Source of the DNA: Paenibacillus sp. PL2-23 | Lineage (GTDB): Bacteria; Bacillota; Bacilli; Paenibacillales; Paenibacillaceae | Direction: 5' to 3' | Assembly (NCBI RefSeq): GCF_040834005.1 | Contig: NZ_CP162129.1 | Coordinates: 1,345,501 to 1,409,500, forward strand | DNA: 64,000 bases | Part shown: positions 36,136 to 43,329 of the stretch, in pieces | Numbering within the stretch: the stretch's first letter is position 1 | Layout: the number at the start of each line of letters is the position of its first letter | Notes under the pieces: generated by a model | Told to the model about the DNA's origin: nothing | The model's input: only the letters and a program-made list of their open reading frames with translations | Databases searched by the model: none | Program-made: the position numbers and the translations under genes

Positions 36136-37617
36136 ATGAAGAGAAAACAAACACGAGGCAATGCGGGAAGCGCCAAAGGGAAAGCGACAAAGCGGGAGCA
36201 GCAAGCTGCCCTTGAGCCCAACGCGCCTTTTCAAAAAAATGAAGAAGTGACGGTCGATCTGATCGGCCTGACGCATGACGGGGAAGGGGTAGGCCGCGCT
36301 GGCGGCTTTACCCTTTTTGTACAAGGGGGGCTTCCCGGGGAAACCGCCCGCGTGCGCGTCATGAAGCTGAAGAAGCAGTATGGCTACGCGCGTCTGGAGG
36401 AGCTGGTGCAGTCCAGTCCCGACCGCCTGCAGCCGCCATGCGATATATTCAAGGAATGCGGCGGCTGCCAGCTGCAGCATCTGGACTATGCGGCGCAGCT
36501 GGCCTGGAAGAGGCAGTCTGTTGTGGACAACCTGAAGCGGATCGGCAAGCTGCAGGTGGCGGGCGAGGATGGTCATGCGGACGCTGGCATTGTCGTTCAT
36601 GACACGGTTGGCATGGAGGAGCCTTGGCGCTATCGGAACAAGGCGGCTGTGCCAGTCGGAGCTGGAGATGAAGGGAAGCTCATTGCGGGCTTCTACGCGC
36701 GCGGCAGTCATCGTATCATCGATATGAACGATTGCCTGATCCAGCATGAGCGCAATGACGAGGTTGTTCGCGTCGTGAAACGGATCGCTCGGGAGCTGCG
36801 GATTCAGCCCTACAACGAGGAGACGGGGCAGGGCGTGCTTCGTCATGTCATGACTCGCACCGGCGTGGAATCAGGCGAGGTTATGGTCGTGCTCGTGACG
36901 AACGGAGGACGACTGCCGCGACAGCCGGAGTGGATCGAGCAGCTGCGCGCGCAAATTCCAGGACTGAAGAGCATTGTGCAGAACGTCAACAGCCAAGCGA
37001 CCAACGCCATATTCGGCGATGAAACCCGCGTGCTCTGGGGCAGCGAGGTCATCTATGACGAGCTTGACGGCATTCGCTTCGCCATATCCGCGCGTTCCTT
37101 CTATCAGGTGAACCCGGCTCAAACCGTCACGCTTTATCGCAAAGCGGTGGAATACGCCGCGCTCACCGGCAAGGAGCGGGTCATCGACGCCTACTGCGGC
37201 ATCGGCACGATCTCGTTGTTCCTGGCGCGACAAGCGGGCCATGTCTACGGCGTCGAGATTGTGCCGGAGGCGATCGCGGACGCCCGCCGCAATGCCGAGC
37301 TGAACGGCATCGCGAACGCGACCTTCGAAGCGGGCCCCGCCGAGGTCGTCATGCCCCGCTGGCGCAAGGAGGGCATCGAGGCTGACGTCATCGTCGTCGA
37401 TCCCCCGCGCAAGGGCTGCGACCCCGCGCTGCTGGACACGATCCTCGCGCTCCGTCCCGAGCGCGTCGTCTACGTCAGCTGCAACCCCTCCACCCTGGCC
37501 CGCGACCTTCGCGTGCTGGAGGACGGAGGGTACAAGACGGTAGAAGTGACTCCGGTGGATATGTTTCCGCATACGGTTCATGTGGAGTGCGTAGTATGGA
37601 TGGTTAGCAAAGATTAA
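36136..37617 (+). CDS. rlmD: 23S rRNA (uracil-5-)-methyltransferase, RlmD/RlmCD (RumA) family
   Basis: The 493-residue protein has a basic N-terminal tail, a TRAM domain (about 38-95, VDLIGLTHDGEGVGRAGG) and iron-sulfur cysteines CDIFKECGGCQLQHLDY. Its SAM-dependent methylase core has YQVNPAQTVTLYRKAVEY, VIDAYCGIGTISLFLA, VVDPPRKGCDPALLD and YVSCNPSTLARDL (catalytic Cys). It methylates U at position 5 in 23S rRNA. Its 3' codons (MFPHTVHVEC) are echoed by an orphan fragment at 39,553. Genes of this family are known integration sites for mobile elements in streptococci. The accessory region begins immediately after this gene. Confidence 0.94.
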   Translation: MKRKQTRGNAGSAKGKATKREQQAALEPNAPFQKNEEVTVDLIGLTHDGEGVGRAGGFTLFVQGGLPGETARVRVMKLKKQYGYARLEELVQSSPDRLQPPCDIFKECGGCQLQHLDYAAQLAWKRQSVVDNLKRIGKLQVAGEDGHADAGIVVHDTVGMEEPWRYRNKAAVPVGAGDEGKLIAGFYARGSHRIIDMNDCLIQHERNDEVVRVVKRIARELRIQPYNEETGQGVLRHVMTRTGVESGEVMVVLVTNGGRLPRQPEWIEQLRAQIPGLKSIVQNVNSQATNAIFGDETRVLWGSEVIYDELDGIRFAISARSFYQVNPAQTVTLYRKAVEYAALTGKERVIDAYCGIGTISLFLARQAGHVYGVEIVPEAIADARRNAELNGIANATFEAGPAEVVMPRWRKEGIEADVIVVDPPRKGCDPALLDTILALRPERVVYVSCNPSTLARDLRVLEDGGYKTVEVTPVDMFPHTVHVECVVWMVSKD

Positions 37618-37639
37618 AGAGATGTGACAGGATCCGATT

Positions 37640-38215
37640 AATTTATTTGATCCAGGATCGGCGTTCCATCTATTGTGTGCAATCCTATGATCGGAGCTTT
37701 ATGGGAAGCGCTTGCGCTTTGTCGTCGTCCACTCCAGCCAGCACAAGGAGCTGCAAGGGGAAACGTTGCTGCGTCAGTTTACCAAAGAAAATGAGAAATT
37801 GGAGCAGGCGATGCACGTCTTGGCGACAGAACGATTTGCCTGTGAACACGATGCGCAGGATCGGCTGGCCGCTTGGAATAAGTAGCAAAAATGGAAGTGG
37901 CTCACGGTAGATCTGAGCACGGGCTTCGAGAAGGTGATCTTGCCACGTGCCAAACGCGGACGTCCGAAGGCCGATGAGGTTCCGCAATCCGAGATCCGGC
38001 GCTGTTAGTCTACGGACTGCTGGAGTGGCGCGTGCTGGAGAACATGAAACAGTAGACGGAACCGCGGATTCTGCCGGGCAAACGCAGAAGCTTTGCGCCC
38101 ACGGTCGAGATGCCTTCCTGGATCTGCTCAAAACTATTCAGGTGATTCACGTCTCGGTCAGCGGTTCCACCGTCCGAGGCCATTCTGCACATGTCGATGA
38201 CCAGATCAAACGCAT
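37640..38215 (+). pseudogene. Decayed IS1634-like (IS4 superfamily) transposase
   Basis: Fragments in more than one frame still read like an IS1634-type transposase: GKRLRFVVVHSSQHKELQGE, then ACEHDAQDRLAAWNK before a stop near 37,885, then further on GLLEWRVLENMK and a basic PGKRRSFAPT piece with more stops. At least two stops and a frame change break it, and the N-terminal part is missing. The remnant lies directly after rlmD. It is probably the scar of an insertion event in the island. The family call is from recall and moderate. Confidence 0.6.
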
Positions 38216-38459
38216 CCTATGCCTTGCCGGACATGATATTTCTATTTACACTGCTACCGCTGCAGACAACAGTAAACAACAATCGTCGGCACTCAAATAA
38301 TTGAAAATACTATATTGGCTAATCATTTATTTCTGGAAAATTAACTCATGCGGAAAGCCGGTTAAAACGGATTGCAGCATAAGTGAGAAAATATCAAGTT
38401 ACTGCTCGGTTTAATTATTAGACGATGCTAATGGGAAAATTATCAAGGGGGGTCTTTCT
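38216..38459. other. A+T-rich intergenic stretch
   Basis: No gene. A strong ribosome site AAGGGGGG precedes the next start. The base composition has become clearly A+T-richer than the upstream core. Confidence 0.4.
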
Positions 38460-39299
38460 ATGAATTTAAACGAAGAACATATTAAATCGCTATTAGCTTT
38501 TGTAGGATATGGAGATTTCTCAAAAGCAGATGTCGTTTTTCTTGCGAATGAAGGAGGTCTTGGGGACCGTTCGGTTGAAGAGAACATTTTTGATATTTGC
38601 GGACTTATTAGAGAGGATTCAAATAATTGGTTAGAAAATGATTGGAGTAATGGATACTGGAAGATTAATCAATGGTCGCCAGGAAGAGTCGGGAAAGTGC
38701 CAAGAAGCCCTTTTCTTAAACTAACTTCGAGAATGATGCTGGCACTTGAAGATCAAAGCCAATCATGCGAAAACTGGTTCCGAAGAAAGGACATCAATGT
38801 GATTACCAAAGTCAATAAATTCTTAATGGAAGGTGGACTTTACTCTAACCGTCCCGGGATCAGTACTGCATTGTTGGACTGGAGACCCTTGCCACGCAAA
38901 ACTGAGAGAGAACCGTTGCCTTATGAGAACGTTGATCAAATTCGGTATTTTGAGGCATTCCGCTTCAAAGACAGAAGTGATAACCCATATATAAAATGGC
39001 GGGAAGAGCGGATCAATCTTTTTCGTAGTTTATTCAAAGTTTTTTCAATTCCCGTCGTTCTTTGCGTGGGCGCTTCTGAAGATAAAAAAATTCTCGCAAA
39101 AGAAATATGGGGGATTTCTAAATATGATGAGATCGAATTGTACTCTAGCGGAAAGAAGATCTATGTATCAAAAGAAGCGGTTGGAGCCGGCACAAAAGTT
39201 ATCATAAGCCCTTTTTTCGGATACGAACATATGGGTTATGCGGGTGTATGTGATTTAACTGCGTATATTCAGGAAAATATCCTTATTCATAAATCTTAG
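38460..39299 (+). CDS. Unrecognised 279-residue protein
   Basis: A complete reading frame with a strong GGGGGG-type ribosome site. I do not recognise it with certainty. The N-terminus reads FVGYGDFSKADVVFLANEGG and the C-terminus ISPFFGYEHMGYAGVCDL. The spacing of a DVVFLxxEGG strand near residue 28 and a C-terminal SPF..H motif faintly recalls uracil-DNA-glycosylase-fold proteins, but this is only a hint. There are no membrane segments or signal peptide. A+T-rich codon use unlike the upstream genes suggests transfer. It lies between the decayed transposase and the orphan rlmD 3' end. Confidence 0.7.
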   Translation: MNLNEEHIKSLLAFVGYGDFSKADVVFLANEGGLGDRSVEENIFDICGLIREDSNNWLENDWSNGYWKINQWSPGRVGKVPRSPFLKLTSRMMLALEDQSQSCENWFRRKDINVITKVNKFLMEGGLYSNRPGISTALLDWRPLPRKTEREPLPYENVDQIRYFEAFRFKDRSDNPYIKWREERINLFRSLFKVFSIPVVLCVGASEDKKILAKEIWGISKYDEIELYSSGKKIYVSKEAVGAGTKVIISPFFGYEHMGYAGVCDLTAYIQENILIHKS

Positions 39300-39540
39300 T
39301 TTATGCCAGACTAGTCACACAAGTATTCTGTAGCAATAATCGCGTGCACGATGAAATCTACAATTTTATTGAGTATGGGTATCCTGATTAGTATGTAATG
39401 AACCTAGCGGTTCACTACCGTGAAAGGGCCTGATTGATATAAAACATCAGCAGAATCGAACTGAATTCAGCCATTCAGAAGAGGAAGCCATTGACCAAAG
39501 TAAGTCAAATCAAGGCTTCTACGAATTGCGGAACATAACA

Positions 39541-39612
39541 TCCTAGAACTGTATGTTCCCGCATACGTTGCATGTTGAGTGTTGCTCACTGTTAGTGCGA
39601 AAAGATAATTAA
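39541..39612 (+). pseudogene. Orphan 3' end of an rlmD-type gene
   Basis: From 39553 the frame reads MFPHTLHVECCSLLVRKDN then stop, the C-terminus of a RumA/RlmD methyltransferase. The first 29 bases match the genuine rlmD end (37,561-37,589) at 25 positions. The upstream part of the gene is absent; an in-frame stop lies just before. A terminator follows at 39,661. It could be the original rlmD 3' end displaced by an integrated element, or the leftover of a lost paralogue. Confidence 0.65.
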
Positions 39613-39660
39613 ATCGTATGGGTGATACTATTAATTTAATAGCACGTTGCCTTCGGGCCA

Positions 39661-39683
39661 AGCTCCTACTTTGTAGGAGCTTT
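39661..39683 (+). terminator. Terminator after the rlmD-type remnant
   Basis: AGCTCCTAC-TTT-GTAGGAGCT followed by TTT. It is consistent with the original end of an rlmD transcript. Confidence 0.75.
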
Positions 39684-39865
39684 TAATTTGCGTCAAGCCG
39701 ATATTTGAAAAAATTTAGACGCGTCAGATGACCGTAAATTGTCCCTAATACCACTTATCTAAAGGCTATTGGGTGCCTCTTATTATTCGGTTATTCTGTG
39801 TAGCTTTATTTTATTATAATAAGTTTCAAATGTTGGTAGTTGTTTAACGAGGACGGTGAAAACGT
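39684..39865. other. Intergenic stretch
   Basis: A+T-rich, with no gene or clear motif seen. Confidence 0.35.
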
Positions 39866-40112
39866 ATGAATCAAATCAAAGACCCGGAAGAGCTAATCAA
39901 GCTCACTGGTGATCGCGCTAACTGTCACCGATGTGTACATTTCTGCCGGAAACAATGGTAGCGGTAAAAGCACCATACGAAGCCTCATTGTTGATCGGCT
40001 CGGAATAAGCGTGAATATTGATCCTGATGGGCTGGCAAGGAGCATTGATTCAATACATCCGGAAGGTCGCAAAGTATTCGCAGGAGGAAATTCGATTGCT
40101 TCCTCTTCATAG
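39866..40112 (+). pseudogene. Truncated, frameshifted zeta-toxin-like P-loop gene
   Basis: The ATG at 39866 opens MNQIKDPEELIKLTGDRAN. A frame change then leads into VYISAGNNGSGKSTIRSLIV (Walker A) and VNIDPDGLARSIDSIHPEG, typical of zeta-toxin-like kinases, and the frame stops at 40112 after only about 80 residues. Intact proteins are about 200 residues. With the frameshift and lost C-terminus it should be inactive. No antitoxin is recognisable. Confidence 0.65.
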
Positions 40113-40179
40113 ATTATCCGAACCGTGATAAGATAGTCAATGATGAGGATACCTTTTATGGGAAATTGAGGGGATTAAC

Positions 40180-41130
40180 GTGGTAGATAAAGTGATTCGT
40201 ATTTTTAAAATAATCAATGCCATTCAAGCGAACCCCGGCATCTCTGCCAACGATCTTGCTTTTAAGTGTGAAGTGGACGTACGGACGATTTATCGGGATT
40301 TAAGAGTGCTCGACCTGATAGCCCCCATTACCAATGATGGCAAGGGAACGGGCTACAGGTTTATGGGCAAGTTCTCTATGTATCCGTTAAATTTTTCGGA
40401 GCAGGAGGCATTAGTATTTTCGCTTCTTCCTTCTGTATTGGACGAAGATAAGCTCCCGCCTGGTTTCCAGACGGCTTATGATAAAGTCATGGCAACCCAT
40501 GTTAAACAAAAGTCAGATCAGATCAATATCATCGAAGATATCGCAGGCATTATTCAAATGGGCACACCTGCTTACCGCAAAGAAAGTCCTAACTTCCTGC
40601 AGCCGATTATCCAAGCGATAATAGAGCAAAAGTCGATCGACACCGTTTATCACACTCAATACCGCAATGAAACGACGGAACGGAAAATCGACCCTTATTA
40701 TCTCGTTCCGCGTGATCGTCTGTTTTACTTATTCGGATATTGTCATTCAAAACAGGATATCCGTACGTTTAGAATCAGCCGTTTTCAAAAGGTAGAAATT
40801 ACGGGACAGTCATTCGACAAAGGCGATTTCAACATTAAACAATATTTAAAAAACACGTGGTCGATCGATCGCGGGGAAAAGAATATGACGTTCAAAGTTC
40901 GGTTTTCTGCCGATGTGGCTCGGTACATAAAAGAAGAGGAGCTATTCGTTCATCCGCGCATGAAGGATCAGAAGGACGGAAGCCTTATTTTCGAAGTGAC
41001 AGTTAATAATGAAAAAGAGTTTCTGAAATGGGTACTACAATACGGGCCTTCTGCGGAAATTCTTGAACCTAAGTCGATACGGGATTCGCTCAAGGCTCAA
41101 TTATCGCAGTGGGTCAGCATGTATCAATAG
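40180..41130 (+). CDS. WYL-domain transcriptional regulator
   Basis: The 316-residue protein starts from GTG with GAGGGG upstream. The N-terminal winged helix (1-65) has VIRIFKIINAIQANPGISAN and DVRTIYRDLRVLDLI. A WYL domain (about 140-225, with YHTQYRNETTERKIDPYYLV and FRISRFQKVEITG) and a WCX C-terminal part follow. WYL proteins bind nucleic-acid ligands or nucleotides and often control defence islands, including BREX loci (BrxR type). It has the same strand as the vWA, nuclease-helicase and BREX genes. A terminator follows directly, so it is its own transcript. Control of the nearby operons is inferred. Confidence 0.88.
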   Translation: MVDKVIRIFKIINAIQANPGISANDLAFKCEVDVRTIYRDLRVLDLIAPITNDGKGTGYRFMGKFSMYPLNFSEQEALVFSLLPSVLDEDKLPPGFQTAYDKVMATHVKQKSDQINIIEDIAGIIQMGTPAYRKESPNFLQPIIQAIIEQKSIDTVYHTQYRNETTERKIDPYYLVPRDRLFYLFGYCHSKQDIRTFRISRFQKVEITGQSFDKGDFNIKQYLKNTWSIDRGEKNMTFKVRFSADVARYIKEEELFVHPRMKDQKDGSLIFEVTVNNEKEFLKWVLQYGPSAEILEPKSIRDSLKAQLSQWVSMYQ

Positions 41131-41149
41131 CTATACAGGAGAGGAACAG

Positions 41150-41186
41150 CCTCGCTTCTACTTTGTTGAAGCGGGGTTTATTTTTT
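41150..41186 (+). terminator. Terminator of the WYL regulator
   Basis: CCTCGCTTC (41150-41158) with GAAGCGGGG (41168-41176), then TTTATTTTTT. Confidence 0.8.
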
Positions 41187-41269
41187 GCGAACGTTTATTC
41201 GCTGACAAATAAGTGCCCAATAGGAACTTTAAGATACAAGTACAATGACGAGATGAGGAGGCATCGACC

Positions 41270-41465
41270 ATGAAGCTCATCATAACGAAACTTAGAGTGG
41301 CAAGGCAATCCTGCCGTGTATTTCAACAAGTCCTATTGGCGTTACGTGCGGGACGAGAAAAAGAAAGAAATCACGCTTGTCACATGTTTGGGTATTTTGG
41401 AATTCATCAGTAACGACAAAGACTGGATTCATTTAGAAATAAACGAGCAAATCAGAAAATCATAA
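41270..41465 (+). pseudogene. Small frameshifted reading frame
   Basis: The ATG at 41270 follows GAGGAGGC, an excellent ribosome site, and begins MKLIITKL. About ten codons later a second frame reads WQGNPAVYFNKSYWRY, then TLVTCLGILEFISNDKDWIH, and stops at 41465 (KS then TAA). A one-base shift would join them into a ~64-residue protein. I recognise no family. Either it is a small pseudogene or there is a sequencing error. Confidence 0.4.
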
Positions 41466-41493
41466 AAATCCATTCGGAGGAAGGGGAAATATA

Positions 41494-42738
41494 GTGAGTC
41501 AAGCCATAGCGGTTAATCATGCTTGGAGCAAAGTTTATTTACCGACCGGCGGAGCCGAGAAAGTGTACTTGCTTATCGAAGTGAGGGGAAACGAAGGGGA
41601 GAAGGCTCAAATTCGGGCACTGATCAATTTATCTCTGGTGCTTGACCGAAGCGGTTCTATGTCCGGAGAAGCATTGTTGTATAGCAAAAAAGCTTGCCAA
41701 TTCGTCGCTGATCAGATGAATGTATCCGATCTGCTTAGTCTCGTTGCTTTCGATGATCAAGTTCAGACGATTATTCCTCCATCGAAAGTCACACACAAAG
41801 ATTTGATTAAGCATCGCATCGAATCCATCGAAACGGGAGGAACAACAAACCTTAGCGGCGGCATGATAGAAGGCGCGCAACATGTTCGGAAGAACAAGAC
41901 GGACGGAGTAGTTAATCGAGTCATTTTGCTTTCCGATGGACACGCGAACGAAGGGGTTACGGGTAAGCAAAAGCTTTTCGCGATTGCAAAAGAGTACCGT
42001 TCGTCCGGGGGAGGAATCAGTACGATGGGTGTTGGAGACGGTTTCGATGAGGAGTTAATGGAAGGCATCGCCGAACATGGCGGCGGCAATTTCTACTATA
42101 TCGACAAGGCTGACGGCATCCCAGAGATTTTTGAGCAAGAGCTTGAGGGATTGCTGTCGGTAGTCGCCCAGAACGTTAAACTTACGCTTAATCCATCGGA
42201 TGGCACTCAAATCGTTGCAATCTACGGATATCTGGCAGAGGAGCAGTCTGGCAAGCCGGTTCTCCAATTAGGTGACATCTATCACAACGAGGTAAAATCC
42301 ATTCTTATCGAGCTGGCATTCTACCCGCACATTCAAGGCGAACATAACGTGATTCAATTGAACTGGGACTACATTGATGTTACGGAGAGTGCGGTAGCAT
42401 GCAGCACCCAGATAGAAATATCCGCTTCGTTCACATCGGATATCAATCTGCTGAACGAACCTGGTAACGCCATAGTAGAGCAGCAGGTCGAATTAACAAA
42501 GTCGGCTAAGGTCATCGAGGATGCCATGGTGGCTTTCGATAATGGCGACATGGAACAAGGTCAGAAGCTGCTGAAAGCTCAGGCGGATCAAATGCTTCGA
42601 TTGTCAGTCACCATGAGCAGCCCGGCCATGGTCGAGGAATCGGCTAAGCTATACAGTCAGCTAGAGAATTTCGAGTATTCCAGCAAGAAGCGTAAGGTGC
42701 TGCATCAAGAAAAGTATCGCCGGATGAAACGAAAGTAG
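41494..42738 (+). CDS. von Willebrand factor A domain protein
   Basis: The 414-residue protein starts from GTG (GGAGGAAGGGG upstream). The vWA domain (about 43-225) has an intact metal-ion site: DRSGSMS (D51, S53, S55), GGTTNLSGG and LLSDGHANEG. The C-terminal part is beta-rich and ends in a basic helical tail. There is no signal peptide or membrane span, so it is probably cytosolic, unlike YfbK-type secreted relatives. vWA proteins serve as metal-dependent assembly platforms. It stands between the WYL regulator and the AddAB-like pair, with a hypothetical gene between. Its role is unknown. Confidence 0.87.
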   Translation: MSQAIAVNHAWSKVYLPTGGAEKVYLLIEVRGNEGEKAQIRALINLSLVLDRSGSMSGEALLYSKKACQFVADQMNVSDLLSLVAFDDQVQTIIPPSKVTHKDLIKHRIESIETGGTTNLSGGMIEGAQHVRKNKTDGVVNRVILLSDGHANEGVTGKQKLFAIAKEYRSSGGGISTMGVGDGFDEELMEGIAEHGGGNFYYIDKADGIPEIFEQELEGLLSVVAQNVKLTLNPSDGTQIVAIYGYLAEEQSGKPVLQLGDIYHNEVKSILIELAFYPHIQGEHNVIQLNWDYIDVTESAVACSTQIEISASFTSDINLLNEPGNAIVEQQVELTKSAKVIEDAMVAFDNGDMEQGQKLLKAQADQMLRLSVTMSSPAMVEESAKLYSQLENFEYSSKKRKVLHQEKYRRMKRK

Positions 42739-42891
42739 TGAATGGTCATCTACGCCAGGAGACTCAGGTTCGGTTGGATTATCGGAGTGTCGAAAAATGG
42801 GAATATTGGTCTGGATTTAGAAGGAGAATCGCTTAAATTGAAGAATAAGTGGATAAACCCATCTTTCATAGAGAATAGGGAGGGGAAGACC

Positions 42892-43224
42892 TTGCAAGCA
42901 TTTGAAACGTGGAATCGAATTATTGAACGGGCCGAGAGCCAATCCTTCGAGATACATACCGTCCCACAAAACAAAAAGACACCCTTATGGTTTCGAGTCA
43001 GTACGGATGGAACTAAACTTATCATCAGTGAAGCAAAGGATAACGGACCAAGCTCCACTCTGAAAATGTCCCGTACCATTACGTTCAAAGAATTCGAAAG
43101 AATATATCCCTATTATCATGTACGGCTTAAAGGGACCTCTGTAAGTCAAGAAGTCACGAGTAAATCGGTAAATTCAGTTTACATTTACGGGCTGATTGCA
43201 GATGCGTTAACGAACCTCGCTTGA
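42892..43224 (+). CDS. Hypothetical protein of about 110 residues
   Basis: I prefer the TTG at 42892 because AGGGAGGGGAAG lies upstream and the conserved-looking part (LQAFETWNRIIERAESQSFE, WFRVSTDGTKLIISEA, NSVYIYGLIADAL) begins there. The same frame is open back to 42742, which would give 160 residues. It looks like a small compact alpha/beta protein without membrane segments. I cannot name a family. The last codons overlap a terminator hairpin. Confidence 0.6.
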   Translation: MQAFETWNRIIERAESQSFEIHTVPQNKKTPLWFRVSTDGTKLIISEAKDNGPSSTLKMSRTITFKEFERIYPYYHVRLKGTSVSQEVTSKSVNSVYIYGLIADALTNLA

Positions 43225-43248
43225 TCCCAAGCGGGGTGTTTCGTTTTT
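43214..43248 (+). terminator. Terminator overlapping the end of the hypothetical gene
   Basis: CCTCGCTTG with CAAGCGGGG, then TGTTTCGTTTTT. The stem resembles the one after the WYL gene (41,150). Confidence 0.65.
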
Positions 43249-43329
43249 CGGAACATACATTCGCTGACATCCTGCTGTCTATTCGAAATTGTAAAATGAG
43301 GTTAAATGAATTCGCAGGGAGGCTTTTAC

